A DNA stretch of 6,926 nucleotides from Synechococcus sp. UW140 (GCA_945878795.1 CAMDWF010000118.1:1-6926); one strand, 5' to 3'; positions 1 to 5,336 are shown, counted from the first letter of the stretch. Program-made: numbers and translations. The notes: generated from the sequence alone by a model not told the origin.

Positions 1-1
1 G

Positions 2-118
2 CTGGAGCGCCGTCGCTTCTTCTCCGAGGCCACCATGGCCAAAATCGCCCAGCCTGTGGCACTGCTGGAGTTCACCGATGGTGTTCCGTCAGAGCAGGCG
101 TCAACAACCATTAGCTGA
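2..118 (+). CDS. C-terminal end of an unrecognised protein (partial)
   Basis: A reading frame enters from the left edge and runs 38 codons to a TGA at 116-118. It begins LERRRFFSEATMAK and continues IAQPVALLEFTDG. I do not recognise the family. The minus strand is also open here, so coding on the plus strand is not certain. The basic start and the short hydrophilic tail after LEFTDG are compatible with the natural C terminus of a soluble protein. It ends about 50 bases before the promoter of the transposase remnant, so it may mark the edge of the insertion region. Confidence 0.3.
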   Translation: MERRRFFSEATMAKIAQPVALLEFTDGVPSEQASTTIS

Positions 119-159
119 AACGCACCAGCTCCTTGCTCGATCTACACGACTCTCATCGG

Positions 160-182
160 TCGCTGAGTTGAAAATTCAGCGA
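160..182. repeat. Inverted repeat around the -35 box
   Basis: TCGCTGA (160-166) and TCAGCGA (176-182) form a 7-bp stem with a 9-base loop holding TTGAAA. One G-T pair and one G-C pair can extend it outward. No T-run follows, so it does not look like a terminator. It may be a protein-binding site controlling the promoter, or coincidence. Confidence 0.4.
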
Positions 183-196
183 TCAGGGTCTATAAT
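168..196 (+). promoter_or_regulatory. Sigma70-type promoter before the transposase remnant
   Basis: TTGAAA (168-173) and a consensus TATAAT (191-196) are separated by exactly 17 bases. This is the best promoter match in the window. It points toward the IS5-type transposase remnant. The -35 box sits largely in the loop of an inverted repeat (160-166 with 176-182). Confidence 0.6.
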
Positions 197-281
197 GGCA
201 AAATCGAGCTGCGCAATCAGCCTCCAAGCAGTCATACCCTGACTGCTCCTGTTCACCCTCCAGAAAGGGTCACAGGACCTC

Positions 282-1150
282 TTGAGTTACACCACTCGGA
301 GGGGCGCTACCCTGCGCATTCACCTTCTACAGCAGTGGTTCACGCTCTCCGATCCATTGATGGAGGAGATGCTGATCGACACTCCCTGCTTTCGCCGCTT
401 TGCGAGGATCGACATGATCGAAGGCCGGATCCCTGATGAGACAACGATCCTCAACTTCAGGCACTTACTGGAAGAGCATCAAATTGCCGAGCAAATCTTT
501 GAGAGTGTGAACCAGAGCCTGACCGAGAAGGGTGTGATGCTGTAGACGAAGTCGGCCGGAGGCCATGGGAGGGGACGATCTTGGATGCGACGATCATCAA
601 CGCGCCCAGTTCAACCAAGAACAAGAAGGGCGAGCGTGATCCTGAGATGCACTCGGTGGCCAAGGGCAACCAGTGGTTCCACTGCTTCGCAGAAAGCTTC
701 GCCTATGGGATGCGCTGCCATATCGGTGTTGACGCAGCCTCGGGTTTAGTCCATTCCGTGGTGAGCACAGCAGCGAACGTGCATGAGCTGAACACTGCGG
801 CTGATCGAGTCCATGGCGAGGAACGCGTGATTTACGGCGATGCTGGTCACATCGGTATTGAGAAGCGCGATGCGTTCAAAGACTGCGAAGCTGAAATGCG
901 CATAGCCATGAAGCCCGGCCAGCGCCGAGTGCTACAGGATATCCCAGAAGGGCGGCTCCTCGATTTGATTGAAACGGCGAAAGCCCACTTCCGCGCCAAG
1001 GTGGAGCATCCTTTTCGGATCATCAAATGCCAGTTTGGATTCCGGAAGGTTTATTACCGAGGCATCATCAAAAACGACCTGAAGCTCAAGATGCTATTTG
1101 CACTGGCCAATCTCTGGATCGTGCGAAAGCGTTGTCCTTGTATAGCGTGA
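282..1150 (+). pseudogene. Decayed IS5-family transposase
   Basis: Two frames together give the body of an IS5/InsH-type DDE transposase. The first (282-545, TTG at its edge) carries LRIHLLQQWFTLSDPLMEE and ends in EKGVML. The second (from about 569) carries EGTILDATIINAPSSTKNK, YGDAGHIG and VEHPFRIIKCQFGF. The catalytic triad is intact: D at 584-586, D at 839-841, and E in VEHPF. The gene is dead or nearly so. Roughly the first 50 residues expected in InsH before LRIH are absent, the frame is broken by about 26 bases (543-568) where one lysine codon is expected, and eight extra residues (680-703) split the usual GNQWFFGM motif. Terminal inverted repeats were not found, so the element's ends are undefined. 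Confidence 0.88.
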
Positions 1151-1418
1151 ATTACAGGATAAGTGTGTCTTGCCGGGGTCAGCAACTCGCAAAAACAACC
1201 ACTTATTCCCTGGAAACATGTAAAAACAGGCTGATTGCGAACTCAGCGCTGAAGGCCAAGATCAAAAACGACACATTGTCGTCTCATTGGCGAGAACGAG
1301 ACAGATGTCCCCTGACAGGGACGGCTTGATTAGAGTTTCCCTAAGCGCCAACCCTGCCTAAATCGAACCCTTGCATTGCCGTTCGGCGGGATGGTAGACG
1401 CTGCCTATAAGTCCGCAG
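1151..1418. other. Gene-free spacer with a cluster of short palindromes
   Basis: I see no convincing gene here. Bases 1268-1322 hold three successive inverted repeats: ACGACA/TGTCGT with a 3-base loop (1268-1282), TCTC/GAGA (1282-1295) and GTCCC/GGGAC (1307-1322). Such structure is common at the ends of insertion sequences, and this may be the outer end of the IS5 remnant or of another lost element. No matching inverted copy was found upstream of the transposase. Confidence 0.4.
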
Positions 1419-1438
1419 GTGCTGTTCAGCACCTGCGG
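1413..1438. repeat. Perfect 12-bp hairpin
   Basis: CCGCAGGTGCTG (1413-1424) pairs with CAGCACCTGCGG (1427-1438) around a TT centre. There is no T-run after it. It covers the GTG at 1419, the only uninterrupted in-frame start for the following gene, which argues against that GTG being used. It could be a factor-independent terminator of the cyanobacterial kind, a protein-binding site or an element end. Confidence 0.55.
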
Positions 1439-2309
1439 CCGAGAAGCCTGTGGGGGGTGGGATCTCTACCTCAAAGGAACCGAGCTCGCTTGTGATAAGC
1501 CATCACTAAACCGCTACACTAACGAAGTAATTCAGGTCAAACGAAATGCCCCTCCCCCCTCCCCCCTCCCCCATTCCCCAGCCCGGCTTAGGGCAGCGCT
1601 TGGCAAAACAGCCCTGAAATCAGGCTTTGGTACTGCCGTTGCGGTAGGGATGCTTATTAGCGCAAGTCTCTCGGCCGGTTCAGCAAGGGCTCTACAGATC
1701 AGGCTCATTGCAGATAACGATTGGGCTTTGTATGCTGGGACAAGCACAAGCATTAACAGGCTCGTTGTCCAGAACGACATTGCATGGCCCTGGCAAAATT
1801 TTGCTCAAACAGTTGATGATGCTTATCTGAGCGAATCCACCTGGTGGTTTTTGGTAATGAACACTACTGGACAGTCTGCTGCTTTTGGTTCTATCGGCTC
1901 TATAGCTAATATTGCCACTGCCCCTGGGATTCAGGTGAGCAATGCGATGCAGAGCTATCTCGCAAATTATAACCCTATTTCAGTTGGCTGGGATTCGGGT
2001 GAATCATACAATGCTAGTCTTGCTGACGTTCAAGTAGCATTGCCAAGTCTCACGTTTGGCAACGTTATCACTCAATGCGGTACTGTTTGTGCATCATATT
2101 TGTCAGTTTCTGGAGATAATTCACTCCAGTGGGGTGAATTATCTCAGACTGCTGTCCTTTACAAAATTCCAATTCCTGAAGTAGACCAGGCTCAAGTTCC
2201 AGCCCCCCTCCCCATTTTTGGTGCCCTTGCCGCCTTTGGCACCAGCCGCAAGCTTAGGAAGCGTATAAAAGGTGGCACTAACGCCGTTCCCAGCACCTAC
2301 AGCCTCTGA
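1419..2309 (+). CDS. Secreted protein with PEP-CTERM-like sorting signal; start uncertain
   Basis: Numbered from the GTG at 1419 (296 residues), a signal peptide core lies at about 69-91 (TAVAVGMLISASLSAGSARA), with likely cleavage after ARA. A polar region rich in S, T, N and W follows, including DNDWALYAGTSTSINRL, a wording I associate with cyanobacterial PEP-CTERM proteins. The end carries PAPLP (261-265), a short hydrophobic stretch and RKLRKRIK (277-284). This layout fits an exosortase-type cell-surface protein; its function is unknown. Residues 1-43 look non-coding and start inside a hairpin. The natural start is more likely the ATG at 1546, one base out of frame across a C-rich repeat. 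The gene may therefore be phase-variable and currently off, or carry a frameshift. It is visibly less GC-rich than the genes downstream. Confidence 0.65.
   Translation: MLFSTCGREACGGWDLYLKGTELACDKPSLNRYTNEVIQVKRNAPPPSPLPHSPARLRAALGKTALKSGFGTAVAVGMLISASLSAGSARALQIRLIADNDWALYAGTSTSINRLVVQNDIAWPWQNFAQTVDDAYLSESTWWFLVMNTTGQSAAFGSIGSIANIATAPGIQVSNAMQSYLANYNPISVGWDSGESYNASLADVQVALPSLTFGNVITQCGTVCASYLSVSGDNSLQWGELSQTAVLYKIPIPEVDQAQVPAPLPIFGALAAFGTSRKLRKRIKGGTNAVPSTYSL
1490..1520 (+). promoter_or_regulatory. Possible promoter for the PEP-CTERM-like gene
   Basis: TTGTGA (1490-1495) and TACACT (1515-1520) are 19 bases apart, slightly wide. Transcription would start near 1527, about 20 bases before the ATG at 1546. 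An AGG lies at 1534-1536, a weak ribosome-binding site for that ATG. Confidence 0.3.
1549..1572 (+). repeat. CCCCCCT heptanucleotide repeat at a gene start
   Basis: Directly after an ATG (1546-1548) the sequence runs C4 T C6 T C6 T C5, that is, about three tandem copies of a 7-base unit. One unit changes the frame by one base. In the present state the ATG frame stops after 23 codons. Gain of one C or one unit would join the ATG to the signal peptide and the rest of the gene. Confidence 0.7.
2113..2145. repeat. Long near-perfect hairpin inside the PEP-CTERM-like gene
   Basis: GAGATAATTCACTCC (2113-2127) pairs with GGGGTGAATTATCTC (2131-2145) around the 3-base loop AGT. That is 15 pairs with a single T-G mismatch. 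Three more pairs can form outside it past a bulge. It lies in codons for SGDNSLQWGELSQ and is not followed by a T-run. Confidence 0.75.
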
Positions 2310-2382
2310 TCCGATACCTGGTACCTTTCGCGTCTGCCAGGGCCTTATTGGGCTTGGGTAGTTAGCCTTATTGAATCCACAC

Positions 2383-2410
2383 CCAGCGGGCGGCCTTGAG
2401 CCACCGCTGG
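2383..2410 (+). terminator. Possible terminator after the PEP-CTERM-like gene
   Basis: CCAGCGG (2383-2389) pairs with CCGCTGG (2404-2410), and GGC/GCC (2392-2394, 2400-2402) pair inside. It begins 73 bases after the stop codon. The following CTATAAATTA has no clear T-run, so the call rests on the GC-rich stem and its position between two genes. Confidence 0.4.
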
Positions 2411-2442
2411 CTATAAATTAGCCCAGTATTTACAGCTGTTCC

Positions 2443-2472
2443 TTGCGTAGCTCATTCGCATCTTTATATACT
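2443..2472 (+). promoter_or_regulatory. Possible promoter for the DUF6922-like/AbiEii operon
   Basis: TTGCGT (2443-2448) is followed by overlapping -10 candidates: TATATA (2465-2470, 16-base gap) and TATACT (2467-2472, 18-base gap). It is the most A/T-rich spot before the operon. The leader to the proposed ATG would be about 230 bases and contains no other gene that I can support. Confidence 0.35.
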
Positions 2473-2709
2473 TTTACGTCTGCTGCCACATTCCAGAAAG
2501 GTTAAAGCGATTACATCAATAGCTTCGCTTCCCAGTCGCTGGCCCTGGCCCCATTGGCCCGCCTCCAGGTCTCCGCCGGCTGCGGCCACCCCCTTGCACG
2601 TCAGCCGATGGGGCCAGCGACCACCAACTTGCCGCCAGCTCTATCGCGAGCAGGAATGAGCCCTGGCAGCGGCCCTATCGTTACTGTTGACACAGCGGCA
2701 AGACTGCCG

Positions 2710-3060
2710 ATGCCCAAACCGCCTGATCCCACCAGCCCGGCAGAGCTGGACGACCTGCTCAGGCCCCTGGCTGCACAGCTGATCTGGTGGCAACCGGCGG
2801 AGGATTCGCTGCGCAACCCCGATCGGGTGATCGCCCAGGTTCTTGACATAGGCACGTTCGAGGCTGGCCAGAGGCTGCGCCAGGTGCTCGGCGACCGGCG
2901 CCTGGCCCAGGTGCTGCAACGGGCCGAGGCGGGCTGGTTCTCGCCCCGCTCCTGGAACTATTGGCAACAGAAACTCGGCCTGGCCCGCTCAGGCGCCGTC
3001 CCGCCGCTGCCTCGGCGCCACTTCGGGGTTCGTGATGGCGGTGATCACGCCGCCGCTTGA
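2710..3060 (+). CDS. DUF6922-like small protein, probable antitoxin partner of AbiEii
   Basis: This 116-residue protein has a pattern I associate with the DUF6922 family: IWWQPAEDSL (about 25-34), then PDRVIAQVLDIGT (37-49) and a C-terminal SPRSWNYWQQKLGL (78-91). Small proteins of this kind often precede AbiEii-type nucleotidyltransferases, which suggests an antitoxin role; that is inferred from context, not from a known DNA-binding fold. It is not a canonical AbiEi, having no recognisable winged-helix start. Its stop overlaps the start of the next gene by four bases (TTGA), so the two are probably translated together. The frame stays open upstream to 2554, but the first 52 codons are low-complexity and the conserved part begins just after this ATG. 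No clear ribosome-binding site is visible. Confidence 0.6.
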   Translation: MPKPPDPTSPAELDDLLRPLAAQLIWWQPAEDSLRNPDRVIAQVLDIGTFEAGQRLRQVLGDRRLAQVLQRAEAGWFSPRSWNYWQQKLGLARSGAVPPLPRRHFGVRDGGDHAAA

Positions 3061-3737
3061 GCCTCCTGACCCCCCACCTTGAAATCCTGCCTGAGCGGCA
3101 GCAGCGGCTCTGGCCCTCGCTGGCAGGCCTGGCCGGAGTTGGCTTTGTGCTCTATGGCGGAACCGCCATCGCTCTGCGCTACGGCCATCGGGTGTCGGTG
3201 GATTTCGATTTCTTCTCCGACCGGCCACTGGATCACCAACGCCTTAGCCGAGCGCTGCCCTGGATGAACACGGCCCTGGTGCTGCAAGATCAACCAGAGA
3301 CCCTCACGCTGCTTACCTCTGGCGACCAGGTGCAGACCGGCGTGAAGGTGTCGTTCTTCGGTGGCCTGACGATTGGCCGCGTGGCCGATCCGGATTACAC
3401 CCTTGATCGGGTGGCGCTGGTGGCCTCCCCGCCCGATCTGCTGGCGACCAAGCTCAAGGTGTTGCTGCAGCGGGCGGAACGCAAGGACTATCTGGATGTG
3501 GCCACCCTGTTGAACTCCGGCCTGGCGCTGAGCGATGGGCTGGCGGCGGCGCAGGCGCTATATGGCTCAGGGTTTCCGGTCCGTGAGTGCCTCAAGGCTC
3601 TGGTGTACTTCGCCGATGGTGACCTGGCAGAATTGGGCAGCAGCGAAAGGCGGCGGCTGGAGCAGGCCGTGCTGGCCGTTGATGGGATCCCCAGCCTGAA
3701 GCGCATCGGCAGGGAGCTGGGGCCATCGCAGCCCTGA
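3057..3737 (+). CDS. AbiEii/AbiGii-type nucleotidyltransferase, probable toxin
   Basis: The 226-residue product has the signature of the AbiEii family: LYGGTAIALRYGHRVSVDFDFF (32-53) holds the nucleotide-binding GGT and the metal-binding D49 and D51. A second conserved block follows at PDLLATKLKVLLQRAERKDYLDV. Known relatives transfer nucleotides to cellular targets such as tRNA and act as the toxin of type IV-like toxin-antitoxin or abortive-infection pairs; the target here is unknown. The TTG start is chosen because it is the first start after an in-frame stop (3042-3044), overlaps the upstream stop as TTGA, and leads straight into the conserved TPHLEILPERQQRLWP. Length is normal for a short family member. 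No clear terminator follows; the broken Uma2 copy ends 10 bases downstream on the other strand. Confidence 0.85.
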   Translation: MSLLTPHLEILPERQQRLWPSLAGLAGVGFVLYGGTAIALRYGHRVSVDFDFFSDRPLDHQRLSRALPWMNTALVLQDQPETLTLLTSGDQVQTGVKVSFFGGLTIGRVADPDYTLDRVALVASPPDLLATKLKVLLQRAERKDYLDVATLLNSGLALSDGLAAAQALYGSGFPVRECLKALVYFADGDLAELGSSERRRLEQAVLAVDGIPSLKRIGRELGPSQP

Positions 3738-3746
3738 TGTGCCTCC

Positions 3747-4172
3747 TCAGCCCGCCCAGATCTCTTGCAGGTTTAGCGCCAGCCCGAGGAAGTGGGGAGC
3801 TGCATTGAGGTGGGTGGCCGCTTAAATGCGCCGGGGCTGGGCTGGGGGACCGGTCAGCGGTTCCCAGATCTCCACCGCTTGTTCCTCTGGAATCAACAGC
3901 CAGCCGAGGCGGGCTGTTGCGCTGGTAGGCGGCCATTTTCAGGCGTAAGGCGGTGAAGCCGCGGGAGTCTTCATCGCTGGGACTTGCCAATTCAACTACT
4001 AAATCGGGACAGAGGGGAGCGAATCCACGGCGCTGCTCGGCGCTGAGGGCCTGCCAGCGATCGAGGGCCACCAGGGCGGCATCGGGGCTGAGCACGGGGT
4101 TATCGGGCAGGCGGAAGCCGGTGGAGCCGGCTGGGAGGAGGGCCGCGTTTCGGGGCTGGCTGGGGCGAGCAT
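3747..4172 (-). pseudogene. Broken Uma2-family endonuclease copy
   Basis: The minus strand matches the intact Uma2 gene at 5709-6413 over both ends: the start (MLAPASP...), about 50 bases upstream of it, the block STGFRLPDNPVLSPDAALVALDRW followed by PDLVVELASPSDED, and the final EIWAG plus stop. Three lesions are visible against that copy. About 262 bases are missing from the N-terminal half, joined at a short GC overlap and shifting the frame. Two bases are missing after AYQRN. A TAA appears near the end after CGGCGCATT. The conserved D and E of the nuclease core survive but the protein cannot be made whole. Confidence 0.85.
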
Positions 4173-4285
4173 GGGCCCGGCGAGAGTGCGGGGTTTCAGG
4201 CAAAGGCGGTGCCGGCAGCTAGTCGCGACTGCGGGCATGGGCGCCTTGAGCTTGTGCACTCAGCGAATGGACCAAGCCCTGGCAT

Positions 4286-4317
4286 TCAGGCTAGCTTTAA
4301 TAACCCTCAGGCTAGCT
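4286..4317. promoter_or_regulatory. Paired direct repeats before phd, candidate operator
   Basis: TCAGGCTAGCT occurs at 4286-4296 and again at 4307-4317, exactly 21 bases apart, or two helical turns. The second copy ends 7 bases before the phd ATG. The A/T-rich TTTAATAA between them could hold a -10 box, but no good -35 is seen. Phd-family antitoxins usually repress their own operon from such paired sites. Confidence 0.55.
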
Positions 4318-4324
4318 AGTTGTC

Positions 4325-4618
4325 ATGACGGAAACCGGCCCCGCCGGCTCCCGGCGCCAACCCACCCTGGCGGTGCCCTTGGCGGCAGCCAAGGACCAGC
4401 TCTCGGCCTTGGTGGCTCGGGTGGAGCAGGGGGAGGAGATTGCCATCACCCGTCGGGGGGTGCCGGTGGTGCGGCTCGTGCCCGATCCCGGCGATCGCAA
4501 TCGGGGGGCTGGGCGTCGTGAGCGGGTGGCCCTGGCGCTGGAGCGGCTGCAGCAGCTGCGGACTGGCGTTGTGTTGGAGGGCGACCTGGGGCTGATCGCC
4601 CGGGAGGGCCTGGATTGA
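4325..4618 (+). CDS. Phd/YefM-family antitoxin
   Basis: The 97-residue protein has the Phd pattern: LAVPLAAAKDQLSALVARVE, EQGEEIAITRRGVPVVRLVP, then a charged tail. The N-terminal part of such proteins forms a dimer that binds the operator, and the C-terminal tail blocks the partner toxin. The start ATG is preceded by about 14 residues not usual in the family, and no ribosome-binding site is clear, so the transcript may be nearly leaderless. It overlaps the following PIN toxin by four bases and is preceded by paired 11-bp repeats that are probably its operator. An HIP1 palindrome lies inside it at 4491-4498. Confidence 0.85.
   Translation: MTETGPAGSRRQPTLAVPLAAAKDQLSALVARVEQGEEIAITRRGVPVVRLVPDPGDRNRGAGRRERVALALERLQQLRTGVVLEGDLGLIAREGLD
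4491..4498. repeat. HIP1 palindrome GCGATCGC
   Basis: This is the highly iterated palindrome typical of many cyanobacterial genomes, here within phd. A second copy lies at 4624-4631 at the start of the adjacent vapC. The shared flank CCCGGCGATCGCAA is 14 bases long. Confidence 0.75.
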
Positions 4619-5043
4619 ACCCGGCGATCGCAACCACCGCCTTTGTGCTCGACAACTCCGTGCTCTGCGGCTGGATCCTCGCCAACCAGGCGACGCCCTA
4701 CTGCGACGCGGTGGCCGGCCTGCTGCCGCTGGTCGATGCCCACGCCCCCTGGTTGCTGCAGCTGGAGTTCACCAATGTGCTGCGCACCGCTTGTCGTCGC
4801 GGCACGATCGAGATCGCCGCGGCCCGCGAGATTGTTGATCAGGTGGCCCTGCTGCCAATCCGCATCGATGCCGCCCCTCCCCAGCCGGCCGCCTTGCTGA
4901 GCCTGGCTTTGCGCTTTCAGCTCACCAGCTACGACGCGGCCTACCTGGAGCTCGCTCTGCGGCTGCAGCTGCCGATCGCCACCCGCGATGACGCCCTTGC
5001 TGATGCTGCCTGGGCTGCTGGGGTGGGGGTAATCACCGCCTAG
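4615..5043 (+). CDS. VapC-type PIN-domain ribonuclease toxin
   Basis: The 142-residue protein is a full PIN domain. The acidic metal-binding residues are visible at D13 (FVLDNSV), E51 (LQLEFTNVL), D107 (TSYDAAYLE) and D125/D126 (ATRDDAL). Such toxins cut tRNA or rRNA when not held by the antitoxin. The TTG start is supported by GGGAGG at 4602-4607, seven bases upstream, and by the TTGA overlap with the phd stop. Pairing of a PIN toxin with a Phd antitoxin is known but less common than with VapB. It ends 71 bases before the next antitoxin gene, in a spacer carrying that gene's candidate operator. Confidence 0.87.
   Translation: MNPAIATTAFVLDNSVLCGWILANQATPYCDAVAGLLPLVDAHAPWLLQLEFTNVLRTACRRGTIEIAAAREIVDQVALLPIRIDAAPPQPAALLSLALRFQLTSYDAAYLELALRLQLPIATRDDALADAAWAAGVGVITA
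4624..4631. repeat. HIP1 palindrome GCGATCGC
   Basis: Second copy of the cyanobacterial HIP1 octamer, within codons 4-6 of the first vapC. Confidence 0.75.
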
Positions 5044-5091
5044 TCGCCCGCAACCTTGGCGCCAGCAGCGAACGGCGCCCCCCTACGATGC

Positions 5092-5106
5092 CGTTATCTG
5101 ATAACG
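5092..5106. promoter_or_regulatory. 15-bp palindrome before vapB, candidate operator
   Basis: CGTTATCTGATAACG is a perfect palindrome centred on 5099. A second, overlapping inverted repeat (TGATA/TATCA) follows it. It ends 8 bases before the ATG at 5115. Ribbon-helix-helix antitoxins bind such sites to repress their own operon. Confidence 0.55.
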
Positions 5107-5114
5107 CTATCAAG

Positions 5115-5336
5115 ATGCGCACGATCGTGGACCTGCCTGAGGCGGAGCGTGCCCAGCTCGATGCCCTTTGCCGCCAGCGGGGGCTGTCGCGGGCAGAGGC
5201 GCTGCGCCAGGCGCTGCGGCTCTGGCTGGAGCAGCAGAAACCTAGCCACGGCGAGGTCTTCGGCCTGTGGCGGGATCGACCGGAAGGGTCTCTGGAGCTG
5301 CAACAGGCGCTGCGGCTGGAGTGGGATGCGCCCTGA
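5115..5336 (+). CDS. VapB-type ribbon-helix-helix antitoxin
   Basis: From the ATG at 5115 the protein is 73 residues. MRTIVDLPEAERAQLDALC is the typical beta strand and first helix of a CopG/Arc-type fold, and GLSRAEALRQALRLWLEQQ is the second helix. The tail (PSHGEVFGLWRDRPEGSLE) is of the kind that wraps the toxin. An ATG at 5088 is in frame, but it would add nine residues encoded by the palindromic candidate operator, so the later start is preferred; no ribosome-binding site helps to decide. The stop codon shares its last base with the ATG of the toxin (TGATG), so the pair is coupled. Confidence 0.83.
   Translation: MRTIVDLPEAERAQLDALCRQRGLSRAEALRQALRLWLEQQKPSHGEVFGLWRDRPEGSLELQQALRLEWDAP

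Noticed and set aside
282..1150. Programmed ribosomal frameshift producing an active transposase
   Set aside because: The break is an insertion of about 23 net bases, not a slippery site, and the N-terminal part of the protein is absent as well.
1027..1329. Plus-strand frame of 100 codons
   Set aside because: Its first part is the transposase C terminus read in the wrong frame and the remainder is spacer.
119..1330. Terminal inverted repeats of the IS5 remnant
   Set aside because: I compared the flanks on both sides and found no convincing inverted match; only a loose same-direction similarity (TCTCAT-GG) was seen.
1419..1545. N-terminal 43 residues of the PEP-CTERM-like frame read from the GTG at 1419
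   Set aside because: They precede the signal peptide, resemble no secreted-protein N terminus, begin inside a perfect hairpin, and overlap a candidate promoter. They were kept in the coordinates only because no other uninterrupted in-frame start exists.
2537..2619. Inverted repeat CGCTGGCC...GGCCAGCG
   Set aside because: Arms are interrupted and about 55 bases apart in GC-rich sequence; likely chance.
2554..2709. N-terminal extension of the DUF6922-like protein from TTG 2554
   Set aside because: Low-complexity translation with no family match; the conserved region starts after the ATG at 2710.
4312..4743. Minus-strand frame of 143 codons
   Set aside because: Antisense to phd and vapC with no recognisable motif.
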